From contig OZ024854.1 in the NCBI GenBank assembly GCA_964017155.1, positions 52,475,596 to 52,539,595 on the forward strand: a DNA stretch of 64,000 nt, read 5' to 3'. Both the position numbers and the translations under genes were made by a program. The notes beneath the pieces are model-generated. The model did no database searches. It had not been told where the DNA came from and saw only the letters and a program-made list of their open reading frames with translations. This document shows positions 23,701 through 34,640 of the stretch, in pieces. Positions within the stretch are counted from its first letter, which is position 1. Each line of letters opens with the position of its first letter. Origin of the DNA: Oasisia sp. SBJ-2009 (taxonomy: Eukaryota > Annelida > Polychaeta > Sabellida > Siboglinidae).

Positions 23701-25726
23701 TCATTGTTAACAATTCATGCTATGACCTGATTTTGCTTTAGAATTTCATTCATTCTACAGATCTAGTTGAAGTCAGAATTAAATATTTTTGATATCACTG
23801 TAAAGGAATTAATTTGTCAATGGTGTCACCAGTGTCACGATGGTGTCACCAGTGTCATTAGGTGTCACGATGGTGTCACCAGTGTCATTAGGTGTCACAA
23901 TGTAGATAATAAAATTATATAAAAAATTGGGCCAAGACGCCCTGAAGTCCTTTGGACAACAGAGTGAGTTTACAATTATAAATGAAATGTGTTCTGATGA
24001 ATCATAGTCACTGCCTAGTCTCTTCACCATAATCACCTAATTGTCATTTTGTTCTGGTTAGCCATATTAGATGAATGCAAGGACAGAGCTGGTCATTAGT
24101 GGTTTTAGTCAAGACGGAGTTATCTACTTCCAACCCACATAGCCACCCCAGTAATCAGAATAAAGCTGATATCAATAAAGTGTATGACAGTTCATTCTAT
24201 AGTATAGTCAATTATTGCATTAAACATGTACAGTGATCTTGAAAGACTTGATAAAAAGATAACTTGAATCCTCAAATTGTGCTACGAACAATACATTCCT
24301 TAGTATAGCTATTTCATCACTACTGAAAATACCCATACCCCACAACACCCTACCGTCACCCCACAACACATTACCCTCCCCCGCAACACCCTCCCCTCCC
24401 ACAAAATACACTTGCCTCCCCACAACACCCTACCCTCAGTCCATAACACCCTCCCCTCCCCCACAACACATTACCCTCCTCCATAACACCCTACCCTCAC
24501 TCCACAACACCCTAACCCTCCCCCATAACACCCTACCCTCACTCCACAACACCCTCCCTCCCCTCCCCCATAACACCCTCCCCTCCCCCATAACACCCTC
24601 ACCTCCCCCACAACACCCTAACCCTCCCCCATAACACCCTCCCCTCCCCCATAACACCCTCACCTCCCCCACAACACCCTCCCCCACAACACCCTCCCCT
24701 CCCCCACAACACCCTACCCTCACTCCACACAGATACAGGAGAGGAACAATTCAAACCGTTGTGCTCGGATTGCTTTTTTTGCTTCTTCTGATGACACAAC
24801 CCCAAACTTCTTCGCTCGCTGTGCTATCTTCTGTAACAGTCAAATAGTTTCTTACTGAGCACCATTCAAGTTCAGTCTGTACGTCACACAACTGCATATT
24901 ATGACAGCTAGTAATGTATTCAGTTACAGTAGACATGTGGTGAATGACAACTTATTCAAGCAATAAGTAGGCCTGGGCAAGGAATTTATTATAAAATGTC
25001 ATTTTTGACTTAACACAACTTTTTAACTTATTACTAGAATAACTCACTATTACATGCATCCAAGGACAACAACATGGTCAACATGTACATAAATTATTAG
25101 AGTGGTATGACTAATATTTCCAGAGATATGCCATATTGAAAATGTGGGAATATGTTATTTTAGCAAATTGACACTTGGCAAGAGACAAGCACAAAATTGA
25201 AAAAAGTCACTAAAAGCGATAAAAATATGAATTTGTGAAAGATACATATTATATTCGGATAGTAAAACAAATTTCATTCAGCCATGTCATGTCGTTTGGG
25301 TTTTATATGACGTTTTACTTTTTTTCCTGATTACCTCGGGGGAAAATGTCAAAACTTCAAGGTAGGTAGTATAGATTCAAACAAAAATCTTTACTTTTCA
25401 ACACAGATCAACCAAATTTGGCATGTAATTAGTTTTCAATAGAATTGAGCTATTTCAATTTGTTTGCATAAATTATGCAAATTAGGTATCCAATATGGCC
25501 GCCATGACAGTGAAAATTAGGTCTATTTTGGCCATGCTCTAGCCAAACATATATTAAAGTTACAAACTTTTAATTTAGCACAGGTATTGTTATTATGTAT
25601 ATCTACTGCATGATTTTCACATAAATCATATAATTGTGTTGTTTACGTGAAATAAGAGTTCTTCTAAAATTCTCTATTTTGTGTAACCTTTTGACATAAT
25701 TAACTAATCTATAATTTAGAAACCAT

Positions 25727-25780
<54 letters not shown>

Positions 25781-28700
25781 TATGTATATTATTTGATTAC
25801 ATATTTTGTCCAAATGTAATAAAAGTATTATAAGATTATAATAACATATATTTATAAAATAATTGGTGTTAAATTGAACTACTAATCAGTTTAATAACAA
25901 ATATTGTTATATGTAATATTGATAAATTCCGAAATACATTCCATCGTGTGGGTGAATGAATTTCAAAATGATTTGACAACATACATAATTATAATATTAA
26001 CACAAAAAGATATAAAAACTATGATGTTATGGAATTACGATGCTAGGTCGATCAATTCGTCTCCAAGAATTGTTATTTCTTGTCTCTGCTTTTTTGAAAT
26101 AAAATTGTTGTATACTATTTCAAAGGCATTGTAAATGTAATAATCCACGTGTTGCGCGAATACAAGTAGAAAGTCGGCTTTATCGCAACGGCGCAGACAT
26201 TGCAGCGGCGTATGTTTGTCGTTGGTCTAGCTGAAATAGCGGCGCATTATGCCGAATTTCGTATCAATTACTGTTGTGTGGACAATACAGTTGTAATAGT
26301 TGTCATCGAGTAAAACAACACAACGTGAAAAATATGTTCATAAAGATCGTTTCTCAAGTAAACGGCGAGCTTCGACAGCTTCCTTGACACCCCTCACAAC
26401 AAAGATCGACTAGTCCTGTTAATATCTAGGTCAGCCTATTTCGTTGCAAGGGCAAACCCATAGATTTAGCAACAGGCAAATAGACGAATTATTCGCTATA
26501 AATTATCAATAAAATGCAATACGTTGACCATAAGACAATTGGTAGCTGTTATGTGCCGTGATGTTTAGAAATTGCTAACATACGCGTGGAATACGACATT
26601 AGCGACTTACTTACTACTAACGCGTGCGGCGATCAGCCGAAGACTCGAAGTGTCGCGACTTGGGGAAAAAGTACCACCAGCTTTCAAAGGCGTGCGCCCC
26701 CACAAATAAAATGTTATATTCATAAAATGATATGTACTGGATAGCAAATTTCACGCCGGATCGAATGGTACCACACACTGCGCGATCTGATGCGGAGCGG
26801 CGACGTTGCTCACGAAATACGACCATGACATAAGTTGTCATGTTTAATTGCGTTTTAGCGGACGATTTCTTATTAGTTCAGCGTAGTGTGTATCACCAAT
26901 CGATAGAGCAATAATGTTTCTTCAAAATAAGCTTTATTCTGATTGAATTGGTCAAAAATTGACGCGGCGCAACATTTGAGAAGAAAGCCTATTTTACGCT
27001 TAAATTGTCAGCCTGGTGGTAAACGCGACGAGGCGCTCGCGCTAGCGTAACAAGCATAGAATCTTAGCACAGGCAGCGTGGCGCAACAGGCCGATTTTTG
27101 TTGAGTAGGGGGTCGTTTTAAAATGCTACTGAACGCGTTATATTTTAGGAACAAGAACGAAATTTCGTATACAAAGAGATAACATAATGACGTTTTTATG
27201 CATATAAATTGTATTCCACAACGGTTAATATTTCTATGTGTAAGCAATATGGTTAATTTGACTGAAAAATCCTTGCCCAAGCCTACAATAAGGACCCTAT
27301 ATTTAAAGTGAGACCTCTGGTTAACTTTAAGTTGTACGTGCCTCATGAGAGGGTCTGTCACTCACCTCTTCCTCTGTCAGTCCCTTCTTGATGACTACTT
27401 CACTCTTGTCGGGTGACTCTCCCGCAGCTGCCTCCTTCGTTTCCAGCACATCCCTACTGCATCAACAGCCCAGTCAACACAAGCACCATCACACCTTGCC
27501 ACTGCATCAACAGCTCAGTCAACACAAGCACCATCACACCTTGTCACTGCATCAACAGCTCAGTCAACACAAGCACCATCACACCTTGCCACTGCATCAA
27601 CAGCTCAGTCAACACAAGCACCACCACACCTTGCCACTGCATCAACAGCTCAGTCAACACAAGCACCATCACACCTTGCCACTGCATCAACAGCTCAGTC
27701 AACACAAGCACCATCACACCTTGCCACTGCATCAACAGCTCAGTCAACACAAGCACCATCACACCTTGTCACTGCATAAACAGCTCAATCAACACAAGCA
27801 CCATCACACCTTGCCACTGCATCAACAGCTTAGTCAACACAAGCACCATCACACCTTGTCACTGCATCAACAGCTCAATCAACACAAGCACCATCACACC
27901 TTGACACTGCATCAACAGCTCAGTCAACACAAGCACCATCACACCTTGTCACTGCATCAACAGCTCAGTCAACACAAGCACCATCACACCTGGCCACTGC
28001 ATCAACAGCTCAGACAACACAACCACCATCACACCTTGTCATTGCATCAACAGCCCAGTCAACACAACCACCATCACACCTTGCCACTGCATCAACAGCT
28101 CAGTCAACACAACCACCATCATGCCTTGTCACTGCATCAACAGCTCAGTCAACACAAGCACCATCACGCCTTGCCACTGCATCAACAGCCCAGTCAACAC
28201 AAGCACCATCACGCCTTGCCACTGTATCAACAGCTCAATCAACACAAGCACCATCACACCTTGACACTGCATCAACAGCCCAGTCAACACAAGCACCACC
28301 ACACCTTGACACTGCATCAACAGCTCAGTCAACACAACCACCATCACACCTTGACACTGCATCAACAGCTCAGTCAACACAACCACCCACCATCACGCCT
28401 TGCCACTGCATCAACAGCCCAGTCAACACAAGCACCATCACGCCTTGCCACTGTATCAACAGCTCAGTCAACACAAGCACCATCACACCTTGACACTGCA
28501 TCAACAGCCCAGTCAACACAAGCACCACCACACCTTGACACTGCATCAACAGCTCAGTCAACACAACCACCATCAAGCCTTGACACTGCATCAACAGCTC
28601 AGTCAACACAACCACCCACCATCACGCCTTGTCACAGCATCAACAGCCCAGTCAACACAAGCACCATCACACCTTGCCACTGCATCAACAGCTCAGTCAA

Positions 28701-31700
28701 CACAACCACCATTACGCCTTGTCACTGCATCAACAGCTCAGTCAACACAAGCACCATCACGCCTTGCCACTGCATCAACAGCCCAGTCAACACAAGCACC
28801 ATCACGCCTTGCCACTGCGTCAACAGCTCAGTCAACACAAGCACCATCACGCCTTGTCACTGCATCAACAGCTCAGTCAACACAAGCACCATCACGCCTT
28901 GCCACTGCATCAACAGCCCAGTCAACACAAGCACCATCACGCCTTGCCACTGTATCAACAGCTCAGTCAACACAAGCACCATCACACCTTGACACTGCAT
29001 CAACAACCCAGTCAACACAAGCACCACCACACCTTGACACTGCATCAACAGCTCAGTCAACACAACCACCATCACGCCTTGACACTGCATCAACAGCTCA
29101 GTCAACACAACCACCCACCATCACGCCTTGTCACTGCATCAACAGCCCAGTCAACACAAGCACCATCACACCTTGACACTGCATCAACAGCTCAGTCAAT
29201 ACAAGCACCATCACGCCTTGTCACTGCATCAACAGCCCAGTCAACACAACCACCATCACACCTTGACACTGTATCAACAGCCCAGTCAACACAAGCACCA
29301 TCACACCTTGTCACTGCACCAACAGTTCAGTCAACACAAGCACCATCACACCTTGATACTGCATCAACAGCTCAGTCAACACAAGCACCATCACACCTTG
29401 ACACTGCATCAACAGCTCAGTCAACACAAGCACCATCACGCCTTGTCACTGCATCAACAGCCCAGTCAACACAAGCACCATCACACCTTGACACTGCATC
29501 AACAGCTCAGTCAATACAAGCACCATCACGCCTTGTCACTGCATCAACAGCCCAGTCAACACAACCACCATCACACCTTGACACTGCATCAACAGCCCAG
29601 TCAACACAAGCACCATCACACCTTGTCACTGCACCAACAGTTCAGTCAACACAAGCACCATCACACCTTGATACTGCATCAACAGCTCAGTCAACACAAG
29701 CACCATCACACCTTGACACTGCATCAACAGCTCAGTCAATACAAGCATCATCACACCTTGTCACTGCATCAACAGCCCAGTCAACACAACCACCATCATA
29801 CCTTGCCACTGCATCAACAGCTCAGTCAACACAAGCACCATCACACCTTACCACTGCATCAACAGCTCAGTCAACATAACCACCATCACGCCTTGTCACT
29901 GCATCAACAACTCAGTCAACACAAGCACCATCACACCTTGTCACTGCATCAGCAGCTCAGTCAACACAACCACCATCACACCTTGTCACTGCATCAACAG
30001 CCCAGTCAACACAACCACCATCATACCTTGCCACTGCATCAACAGCTCATTCAACACAACCACCATCACACCTTGCCACTGCATCAACAGCCCAGTCAAC
30101 ACAACCACCACCACACCTTACCACTGCATCAACAGCTCAGTCAACATAACCACCATCACGCCTTGTCACTGCATCAACAGCTCAGTCAACACAAGCATCA
30201 TCACACTTTGTCACTTCAGCAGGTAAACATGATTACTTCATGATCAGTTTAAAGAATGTATATCAAAATAATAATTTGCATACTAGAAATGAGTACAACA
30301 GCATGAGCAGCTGTGTTAAATAAATGATTAATATGTGTCTGTAACAAGTGATAGACCAAAATGTGTCAGCGAATTCCACTGGCAGAGAGGTGTGCATAGA
30401 CTACATGCCTGGCTGCCGGTGTCTTGTCAGTGATGAGTGCTGCTGTAGTCATGATAGACGGCACTTCAGTGACAGGATCTGCCAACACCTCCGCCTCTTT
30501 CGGATCATCAAGGTCATCCTGTTGGTGGATGTCAAGGTCATCCACAGTTGGACAAACAGGTGTTACAAGAAGGTATTATATAAATCATGACTGGTCAGTG
30601 GTCACGGGAGACATAATCAGTCAGGCCCATAGTCAATACAGGAGTTGACCAAGACATCATCAAATTGTTCAAAACGTTCATACAGGTGGTACGTGGTGTG
30701 GTACTATAGAAGTTTTCACGCATGCAAGAGTGTAATTCAACTCTGAATCAAAGGGAATGTGAGAAATCAATTAATGAGTTGGTGTATTTATATTCATATA
30801 ACAGACATCACAGCTTGGCACTTACAAGGGCCAAAAAAGTAGAATGCCTCAAGTGCTGCTTACAACATCTGCAATTCACCCAAGAATGTGGTACTTCATA
30901 TACACTTTACTTACATTCAATACATCATCGCTGACATCCAGATCATCACTTTTCACATCTGAAATAAAGTGATCCAATATAGCCAGTCATATCAAAGGAC
31001 ACCGTCACATCACATCATAATGACAGTAGAAATGCGGCTCCAAACGGATGCAACCAGACACAGGTGACAGCTGAAGTCCAGCATAACAATTCATGTCATG
31101 TGTTTTAGTTTGTTTTAAAATATTAAGAATAGATAAAATGTTGTATTCATGAGAAAAACAGACACACAAACATAATTAGTCCATTTAACAGACTCCACAC
31201 CAAAACTCTCCAGGTGTGGTTTTAAAGTCCATCTAAAGAAAAACGGCCCATTTATGTCAATGTTGTTCCAGTTCCACTTTAGCTCATAAAATAGAATGTT
31301 TCATTAATTACTAAGATGCATCAGTAATATCATTCTGTTTCACAAAGTTACTTTGCTGGCTTCCTCTGGCCATATGCTTTGCAATACTCAACAACTTCGC
31401 GTCATCCACAGATTCTACACTGCCCTGGTAATGACTAATGAGGTCCATTTCAGAAAGTAACAAAACACAAACAAATCAGTTTTATAAAACCAGTGCCACA
31501 GACATGATAGCATAATTCCATAAATGAGCTATTACTAAGAATTGATGTAGTTTCATGTGCCCACTCACCTGCTCCATTTTCCTGTCCAATTGGTTGGAGT
31601 CGTAGTATCAGTTCCGCCTTATTGCCACTAGTGGGCAATCCTCTCTCTTTCAACATCCTCTTCAGGTCTGGGACCTGAAACATGGTGACATTCCAGTAAA

Positions 31701-32210
31701 CAACTCAAGTGATATTTTGGATGATGCTACATGTTGAAATATCACAAGTCTGAGTTTAAAACATCCACATTTTGGTAAACCGCTGATAGGAACCTCCAGA
31801 AAAAAATCAAGACAATAATAGCTTTGCCATGTTTTTGATGGTGCATGTTGATTGTAGGTATAACAGGTAACAAAATACCATTTATCTTCATTTTGTCAAA
31901 CATTACGACAAGGTTTTATTTAAGAAAATGATTCAAAATTTGTGATCTCTGTACAGTGTAGTATATGTTCATATTGGGGTTTGATCACGTAACTGAAATA
32001 CAGTTAAAACTGCTACAACCTTGTAGCCTGTCAAAATATACTTGTGAAAAACATTTCTTAACAACAATATGGTGTGACCTTGTGATGGGTAAGACTTTGA
32101 AATATGTTCTATTCAGCATTACCTATATATAAAAACAGCAAACTATAATAAATATTATTATACTTTTCTATATCATTACAAAAAGATTAGTTATTAATTA
32201 CTGATCATAT

Positions 32211-32259
<49 letters not shown>

Positions 32260-33649
32260 CCTGGGGTGTATATTATATATATATATATATATGTATATAT
32301 TGTATATACATGATGTTACTCTATACAAATAAAAACAGGGCTGTAATTTCAAAACAACTTGTGATTTATATGTAACCTTCAGTCTTACTGAATAGTGAAT
32401 ATTCATGTAACTACTACTAGTACTAGCCACACTTTAGAAAACTTCATTAAACTACTACAACAGATTATATTTATATTTTATATATTTTATATTAGATTAT
32501 ATCTCCATCATATTGAGTCTCAGAATGTTTTTATCCCGTAATATGATTAAACGGAATAACAACAAGGCATTATATAAATTTCTTTTGTTCCATATACATG
32601 AAGTATACTATTATATATATCATTTGAGTGTGTTTAAAAAATACATAAAAATATCTATATGTTTAAAATGTTATATTAAACACGGCTAGCCCGCAGATCC
32701 CGCGGAATTTTCAGATTTAATGAGCTAGGCGTTTTACCAACTATGACGTCATCCCAGCATCCGTAAAAGCGCAGCAAAAATAGATTTGTAGTTAAATGGA
32801 ATAACAAGAAGGCACTATATCAATTTATTTTGTTGCATATACATGAAGTATACTATTATACGTAACATTTGAATGAATTAGAAATTCCACACTTTATGGA
32901 ATGCCAGTGGGCTTTTTGAAATATGCATATTTTCGCGTTGATATTTTTGCCGAATCCTATTCCCAGCTTGGATGTATTGTCCTTAGCCTATAGCGTCGGG
33001 GGACCTATGACCGACCGTTTTTGCGTAGTTTTCCGCGTTTTATTCGCCTTTGATGTAAAGTTACGCAATTTTAATTATTCTCTATTCAAAGCATATTCAT
33101 TGACGATTTCTACAAACACAAAAAATGGTTTCATATAATTTAGTGACAAAATACCAGCAGTGATTACCTTCTCACCAAATAGGTCACAGGGGGTCCCTAA
33201 TGATCGACCGTTCAGCACATAAACTTGAGTAATGATGTGTCAACAATGATTTTATTCGTCCATGACATCAGTTCGCGTTTTTGTTTATACATATATACAA
33301 TTACGTTAGTACAGTAACAGTCAACACCAAATCACAAAATTTAGTGCATTTATGAAACGGTCGATCATTAGGGACCCTGTCGATGAAAGGTATCCACACG
33401 CTACAGTATACTCGTGCAGTCGTGGACGCCGGCCGTGACGAAGAAAGCGCTGGGCGAAAATACAATATATTGCATAACAACGCGCTTACGCAGGGTCAAT
33501 CAGTTACTCTAGAAAGACAGATAACCAGTCCAACTACCCAAAAACATCGATTTAGTTCTATATTGTACAGTTGTTACACTTAAGTGGGGTATCTTCACCT
33601 TCAATTTTTGTAAGTCTGCGAGATCCATTGAACTATCCGCCATTGCCAT
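17745..33649 (-). CDS. SARNP: SARNP orthologue (SAP-domain ribonucleoprotein, Tho1/CIP29 family), complete 11-exon gene
   Basis: SARNP is a nuclear RNA/DNA-binding factor that works with the TREX complex and the helicase DDX39B in mRNA export (family knowledge). Eleven exons join in one frame: 789 nt, 262 residues (human about 210). Residues about 6-45 form the SAP domain: MDLADLQKLK from exon 1, then VPDLKRMLKERGLPTSGNKA from exon 2. A 50-residue acidic linker follows (SDDLDVSDD, DDLDDPKEAE). The C-terminal half carries six RFG-type repeats spaced 20-28 residues apart: RAKKFGVV, RAQRFGLS, LRAGRFGID, KKRAERFGTV, KRKMRFGAN and the terminal KKRKRAERFGMAK, as in vertebrate SARNP. ATG at 33649-33647; a second in-frame ATG (MADSSM) lies two codons on. 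The ten introns range from about 0.4 to 3.1 kb and carry transposons and minisatellites. One intron appears to be GC-AG. Confidence 0.96.
17939..18706. mobile_element. Non-autonomous hAT-type DNA transposon in the last SARNP intron
   Basis: 768 bp flanked by a perfect 8-bp direct duplication ACATCTAG (17931-17938 and 18707-18714), the hallmark target-site length of hAT elements. The termini CAGACATCGGGTCAAAT and, inverted at the right end, CAGACATGGATCAGAT form the TIR. Inside both ends are AAATACTTT/AAATACAAA subterminal repeats. No transposase frame. It lies wholly within the intron between SARNP exons 10 and 11. Confidence 0.9.
18715..20863. repeat. 41-bp minisatellite, about 52 copies
   Basis: Unit core GGGTGTATCTCTACTACTG and TATCATCTTGCTCTACTAC. 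Common variants: TGCATCATC for TGTATCATC, TAGTACTAC for TACTACTAC, and 44-bp units with an extra TAC. The left end touches the hAT target duplication and the right end is about 16 bp from the donor of SARNP exon 10. The long frames (YLYYCIILLYYYGC) are repeat artefacts. Confidence 0.97.
20880..20963 (-). CDS. SARNP: SARNP exon 10
   Basis: Acceptor TTTGTTCAG; 28 codons IETDEKLLKRKMRFGANAAA and GVTDTDTD; donor GAT|GTATGT. The 41-bp minisatellite starts about 16 bp into the following intron. Confidence 0.95.
21234..21345. repeat. 22-bp tandem repeat, about 5 copies
   Basis: Unit AACAAATAGGTGTGTTTAGC plus TG. Lies in a SARNP intron (exons 9-10); the last copy is diverged (AAGTGTGCTTAGC). Confidence 0.92.
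21788..21859 (-). CDS. SARNP: SARNP exon 9
   Basis: Acceptor TTGTGACAG; 24 codons TEVTEKLKKRAERFGTVTST and TLSK; donor AAG|GTCAGT. Confidence 0.95.
22245..22313 (-). CDS. SARNP: SARNP exon 8
   Basis: Acceptor TATTTCCAG; 23 codons TSETDKLKLRAGRFGIDETS and KPT; donor GTGAGA. Phase 0 on both sides. Confidence 0.94.
22562..23468. mobile_element. Non-autonomous pogo/Tigger-like (Tc1-mariner) element
   Basis: 907 bp with terminal inverted repeats: left CAGTCACGCCTCGTTATAAC, right end inverted CAGTTACGCCTCGCAATAAC. Flanked by TA (22560-22561 and 23469-23470), the Tc1/mariner target duplication. CAGT..CCTCGTTATAACG ends are typical of pogo/Tigger members (family knowledge). The interior has no transposase frame. 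Inserted in an AT microsatellite (TATATA on both sides) within the SARNP intron between exons 7 and 8. Confidence 0.88.
23470..23600. repeat. AT-rich microsatellite flanking the pogo-like element
   Basis: TATATA and ATAATTATA runs continue the AT tract seen at about 22480-22558 on the other side of the element. Confidence 0.85.
23637..23682 (-). CDS. SARNP: SARNP exon 7
   Basis: 46 nt. Acceptor TTTGTTAG; completes RFGLSSPESQASETSG. Donor GTAGGT. Confidence 0.92.
23816..23902. repeat. Short tandem repeat of GTGTCACC/GTGTCATTA units
   Basis: About 2.5 copies of a 30-bp unit built from GGTGTCACCAGTGTCATTAG and GTGTCACGAT. Confidence 0.85.
24330..24735. repeat. C-rich irregular minisatellite beside SARNP exon 6
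   Basis: Irregular units of CACAACACCCTCCCCTCCCC and CATAACACCCTACCCTCAC. Almost free of G on the + strand. Ends about 20 bp from the donor of exon 6 (24756). Confidence 0.92.
24757..24830 (-). CDS. SARNP: SARNP exon 6 (first RFG-type repeat)
   Basis: Acceptor TGTTACAG; encodes KIAQRAKKFGVVSSEEAKKA and IRAQ plus CG of Arg. Donor GTTTGA is weak, but the phase-2 join to G TTT GGT of exon 7 restores RFGLSS. Confidence 0.92.
24968..27285. mobile_element. hAT-like element filling the SARNP intron between exons 5 and 6
   Basis: 2318 bp. Left end TAGGCCTGGGCAAGGA; right end inverted TAGGCTTGGGCAAGGA (15/16 identity), the TAGGCCTGGGCAA form typical of hAT ends (family knowledge). A 7-bp direct repeat CAATAAG lies immediately outside both ends (24961-24967 and 27286-27292); hAT usually makes 8 bp, so one base may have been lost. 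No transposase frame was recognised inside. The element makes up over 90% of the 2535-bp intron. Confidence 0.78.
25727..25777. repeat. (AT)n microsatellite
   Basis: About 24 AT units inside the hAT-like element. Confidence 0.95.
27366..27453 (-). CDS. SARNP: SARNP exon 5
   Basis: Encodes (R)DVLETKEAAAGESPDKSEVV and IKKGLTEEE; donor GAG|GTGAGT. The acceptor is CAGTAG|G, a NAGNAG tandem site. The CAG belongs to the last unit of the 45-bp minisatellite that fills the upstream intron. Confidence 0.9.
27457..30222. repeat. 45-bp minisatellite, about 61 copies, abutting the SARNP exon 5 acceptor
   Basis: Unit CACTGCATCAACAGCTCAGT, then CAACACAAGCACCATCACAC and CTTGT. Variants swap CAACCACC for AAGCACC; occasional 49-bp units have CCACCCACCATC. 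Blocks of several variant units recur (for example 29130-29330 and 29440-29650), showing higher-order duplication. Being divisible by 3, it gives His/Gln/Thr-rich frames up to 534 codons; these are artefacts. Confidence 0.97.
30409..30518 (-). CDS. SARNP: SARNP exon 4 (acidic linker, probable GC donor)
   Basis: Acceptor CCAACAG at 30519. Encodes DDLDDPKEAEVLADPVTEVP and onward to TDKTPAA. The only donor that keeps the frame with exon 5 and looks like a splice site is CCAG|GCATGT (30408 leftward), that is a GC-AG intron, phase 2. Confidence 0.8.
30915..30958 (-). CDS. SARNP: SARNP exon 3 (acidic linker)
   Basis: 44 nt. Acceptor TTATTTCAG, donor GTAAGT. Encodes (D)VKSDDLDVSDDVLN. Its small size and acidic content fit the linker after the SAP domain. 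Confidence 0.88.
31569..31674 (-). CDS. SARNP: SARNP exon 2 (SAP domain)
   Basis: Acceptor GTTTCAG; encodes VPDLKRMLKERGLPTSGNKA and the rest of SAP helix 2. Donor GTGAGT at 31568, phase 1. Confidence 0.96.
32212..32300. repeat. AT microsatellite with central palindrome
   Basis: AT runs on both sides of ATACCCCTGGGGTGTAT, which can form a hairpin. Confidence 0.9.
32555..32876. repeat. Pair of about 80-bp direct repeats in SARNP intron 1
   Basis: 32555-32635 and 32797-32876 share GGAATAACAA.AAGGCA.TATAT and CATATACATGAAGTATACTA. They are 242 bp apart; between them lies a GC-richer insert (CACGGCTAGCCCGCAGATCC). Confidence 0.85.
33187..33379. mobile_element. 193-bp inverted-repeat element (MITE-like) in SARNP intron 1
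   Basis: Left arm CAGGGGGTCCCTAATGATCG, continuing ACCGTT. The right arm (33355-33379) is its inverse: AACGGTCGATCATTAGGGAC, continuing CCTG. About 25 bp, one or two differences. No clear target duplication. A diverged partial copy of the arm (GGACCTATGACCGACCGTTT) lies near 33000-33020. Confidence 0.7.
33599..33649 (-). CDS. SARNP: SARNP exon 1 (start codon)
   Basis: Encodes MAMADSSMDLADLQKLK, the beginning of the SAP domain. Donor AAG|GTGAAG at 33598. Phase 0. Confidence 0.9.
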
Positions 33650-34277
33650 CGTTGTATTACCCGGATGAAGATAAACTTGCACACCACCTGGCGAGGAGTT
33701 TGGGCTTTTCCTCACACCGAATCACGCAAGATATAACTGTCGTCATAATAAAATAGATATTTTAATTTTTAGTTGGTTTAAAAAATTACGTAACACTAAA
33801 ATGTGTTACAAATATATGCAATTTGTATGTGTAAAGGATCGAGTTTTGGTTTATGCCAGGCAGGACTACCACAGATCATACAGCTTTATGAAGAGCCCCG
33901 TCCACCCGTCATTTGGACGGGTGGAAAATATGAGTGGACAGGTGGTAGACGGGTAAAAAAATGAAGGAGCAAACATGTCTTCCCAAACCATACATATTGT
34001 TAGTTATGCCTTGACAGTGAGTAAATGGTGTCACGTGTGTGTTTGTAGTCCATTTCAGGACATCAGACACATTTCAAAGTTGGTAAACTGGCTCAACAGT
34101 TAACATCCATGTGTCCACCAAAACATGTACGTGTGACTGGCAATAATTTGCTCCTGCATAGAGCTCTGCCACAGATGCGCTTTTCATCCTCAAACAAACA
34201 CGTACAACTAGGACATTATGCAGAATGGTATTTTAAACTTGGAGACAGCATATACTATGATGAAAACACATCAATTG
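33650..34277. other. SARNP upstream region; no gene seen
   Basis: Upstream of the SARNP start. No TATA box or CpG-rich block is evident. A small inverted motif GTCCACCCGTC / GACGGGTGG lies near 33900-33925. Confidence 0.45.
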
Positions 34278-34640
34278 TCAAGAGGGGGTCCAGCACCGGA
34301 CAGCAGGGTTCGTGGTCCATAACCATACAGCTGGGAAGTATCTGGGTCTATCTTGGCCTCGACCTCCCCATGGCCAACCCTAGAACAGAGGGCTGATCGA
34401 TGCCATGCACTTTTCATTGTGTACAAAATCACAATCTCCCAAATATCGATCCCAGTCAATACCTCAAGCCCGGACACTGCCAAACAAAGTCCAATCACCC
34501 ACACAAATGCAGACAAATGTCCACCTCCCAGAACTACCACAAATACAGCTTCTTTCTCCGAACAATAGCACAGTGGAACAGACTGCCATGCATCTAATGC
34601 GTTTTGCAGGACATTGACCTGACAACTGCGCCTTTCAGGT
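34278..34640 (+). pseudogene. Broken C-terminal fragment of a LINE reverse transcriptase
   Basis: Across several frames the translation follows the C-terminal end of CR1/jockey-type polymerases: VQHRTAGFVVHN, then WPTLEQRADRCHALFIVYKI, then QYLKPGHCQTKSNHPHKCRQ, then YHKYSFFLRTIAQWNRLPCI. At least two frame changes are needed, so it is dead. It lies about 1 kb upstream of a younger, different LINE copy on the same strand. Confidence 0.8.

Noticed and set aside
26617..26841. 74-codon minus frame inside the hAT-like element as a possible transposase remnant
   Set aside because: No recognisable BED finger, DDE residues or hAT dimerisation motif.
27388..30243. His/Gln-rich frames up to 534 codons (HQQLSQHKHHHTL)
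   Set aside because: Translation of the 45-bp intronic minisatellite. All three + frames give similar repetitive products and the region is an intron of SARNP on the opposite strand.
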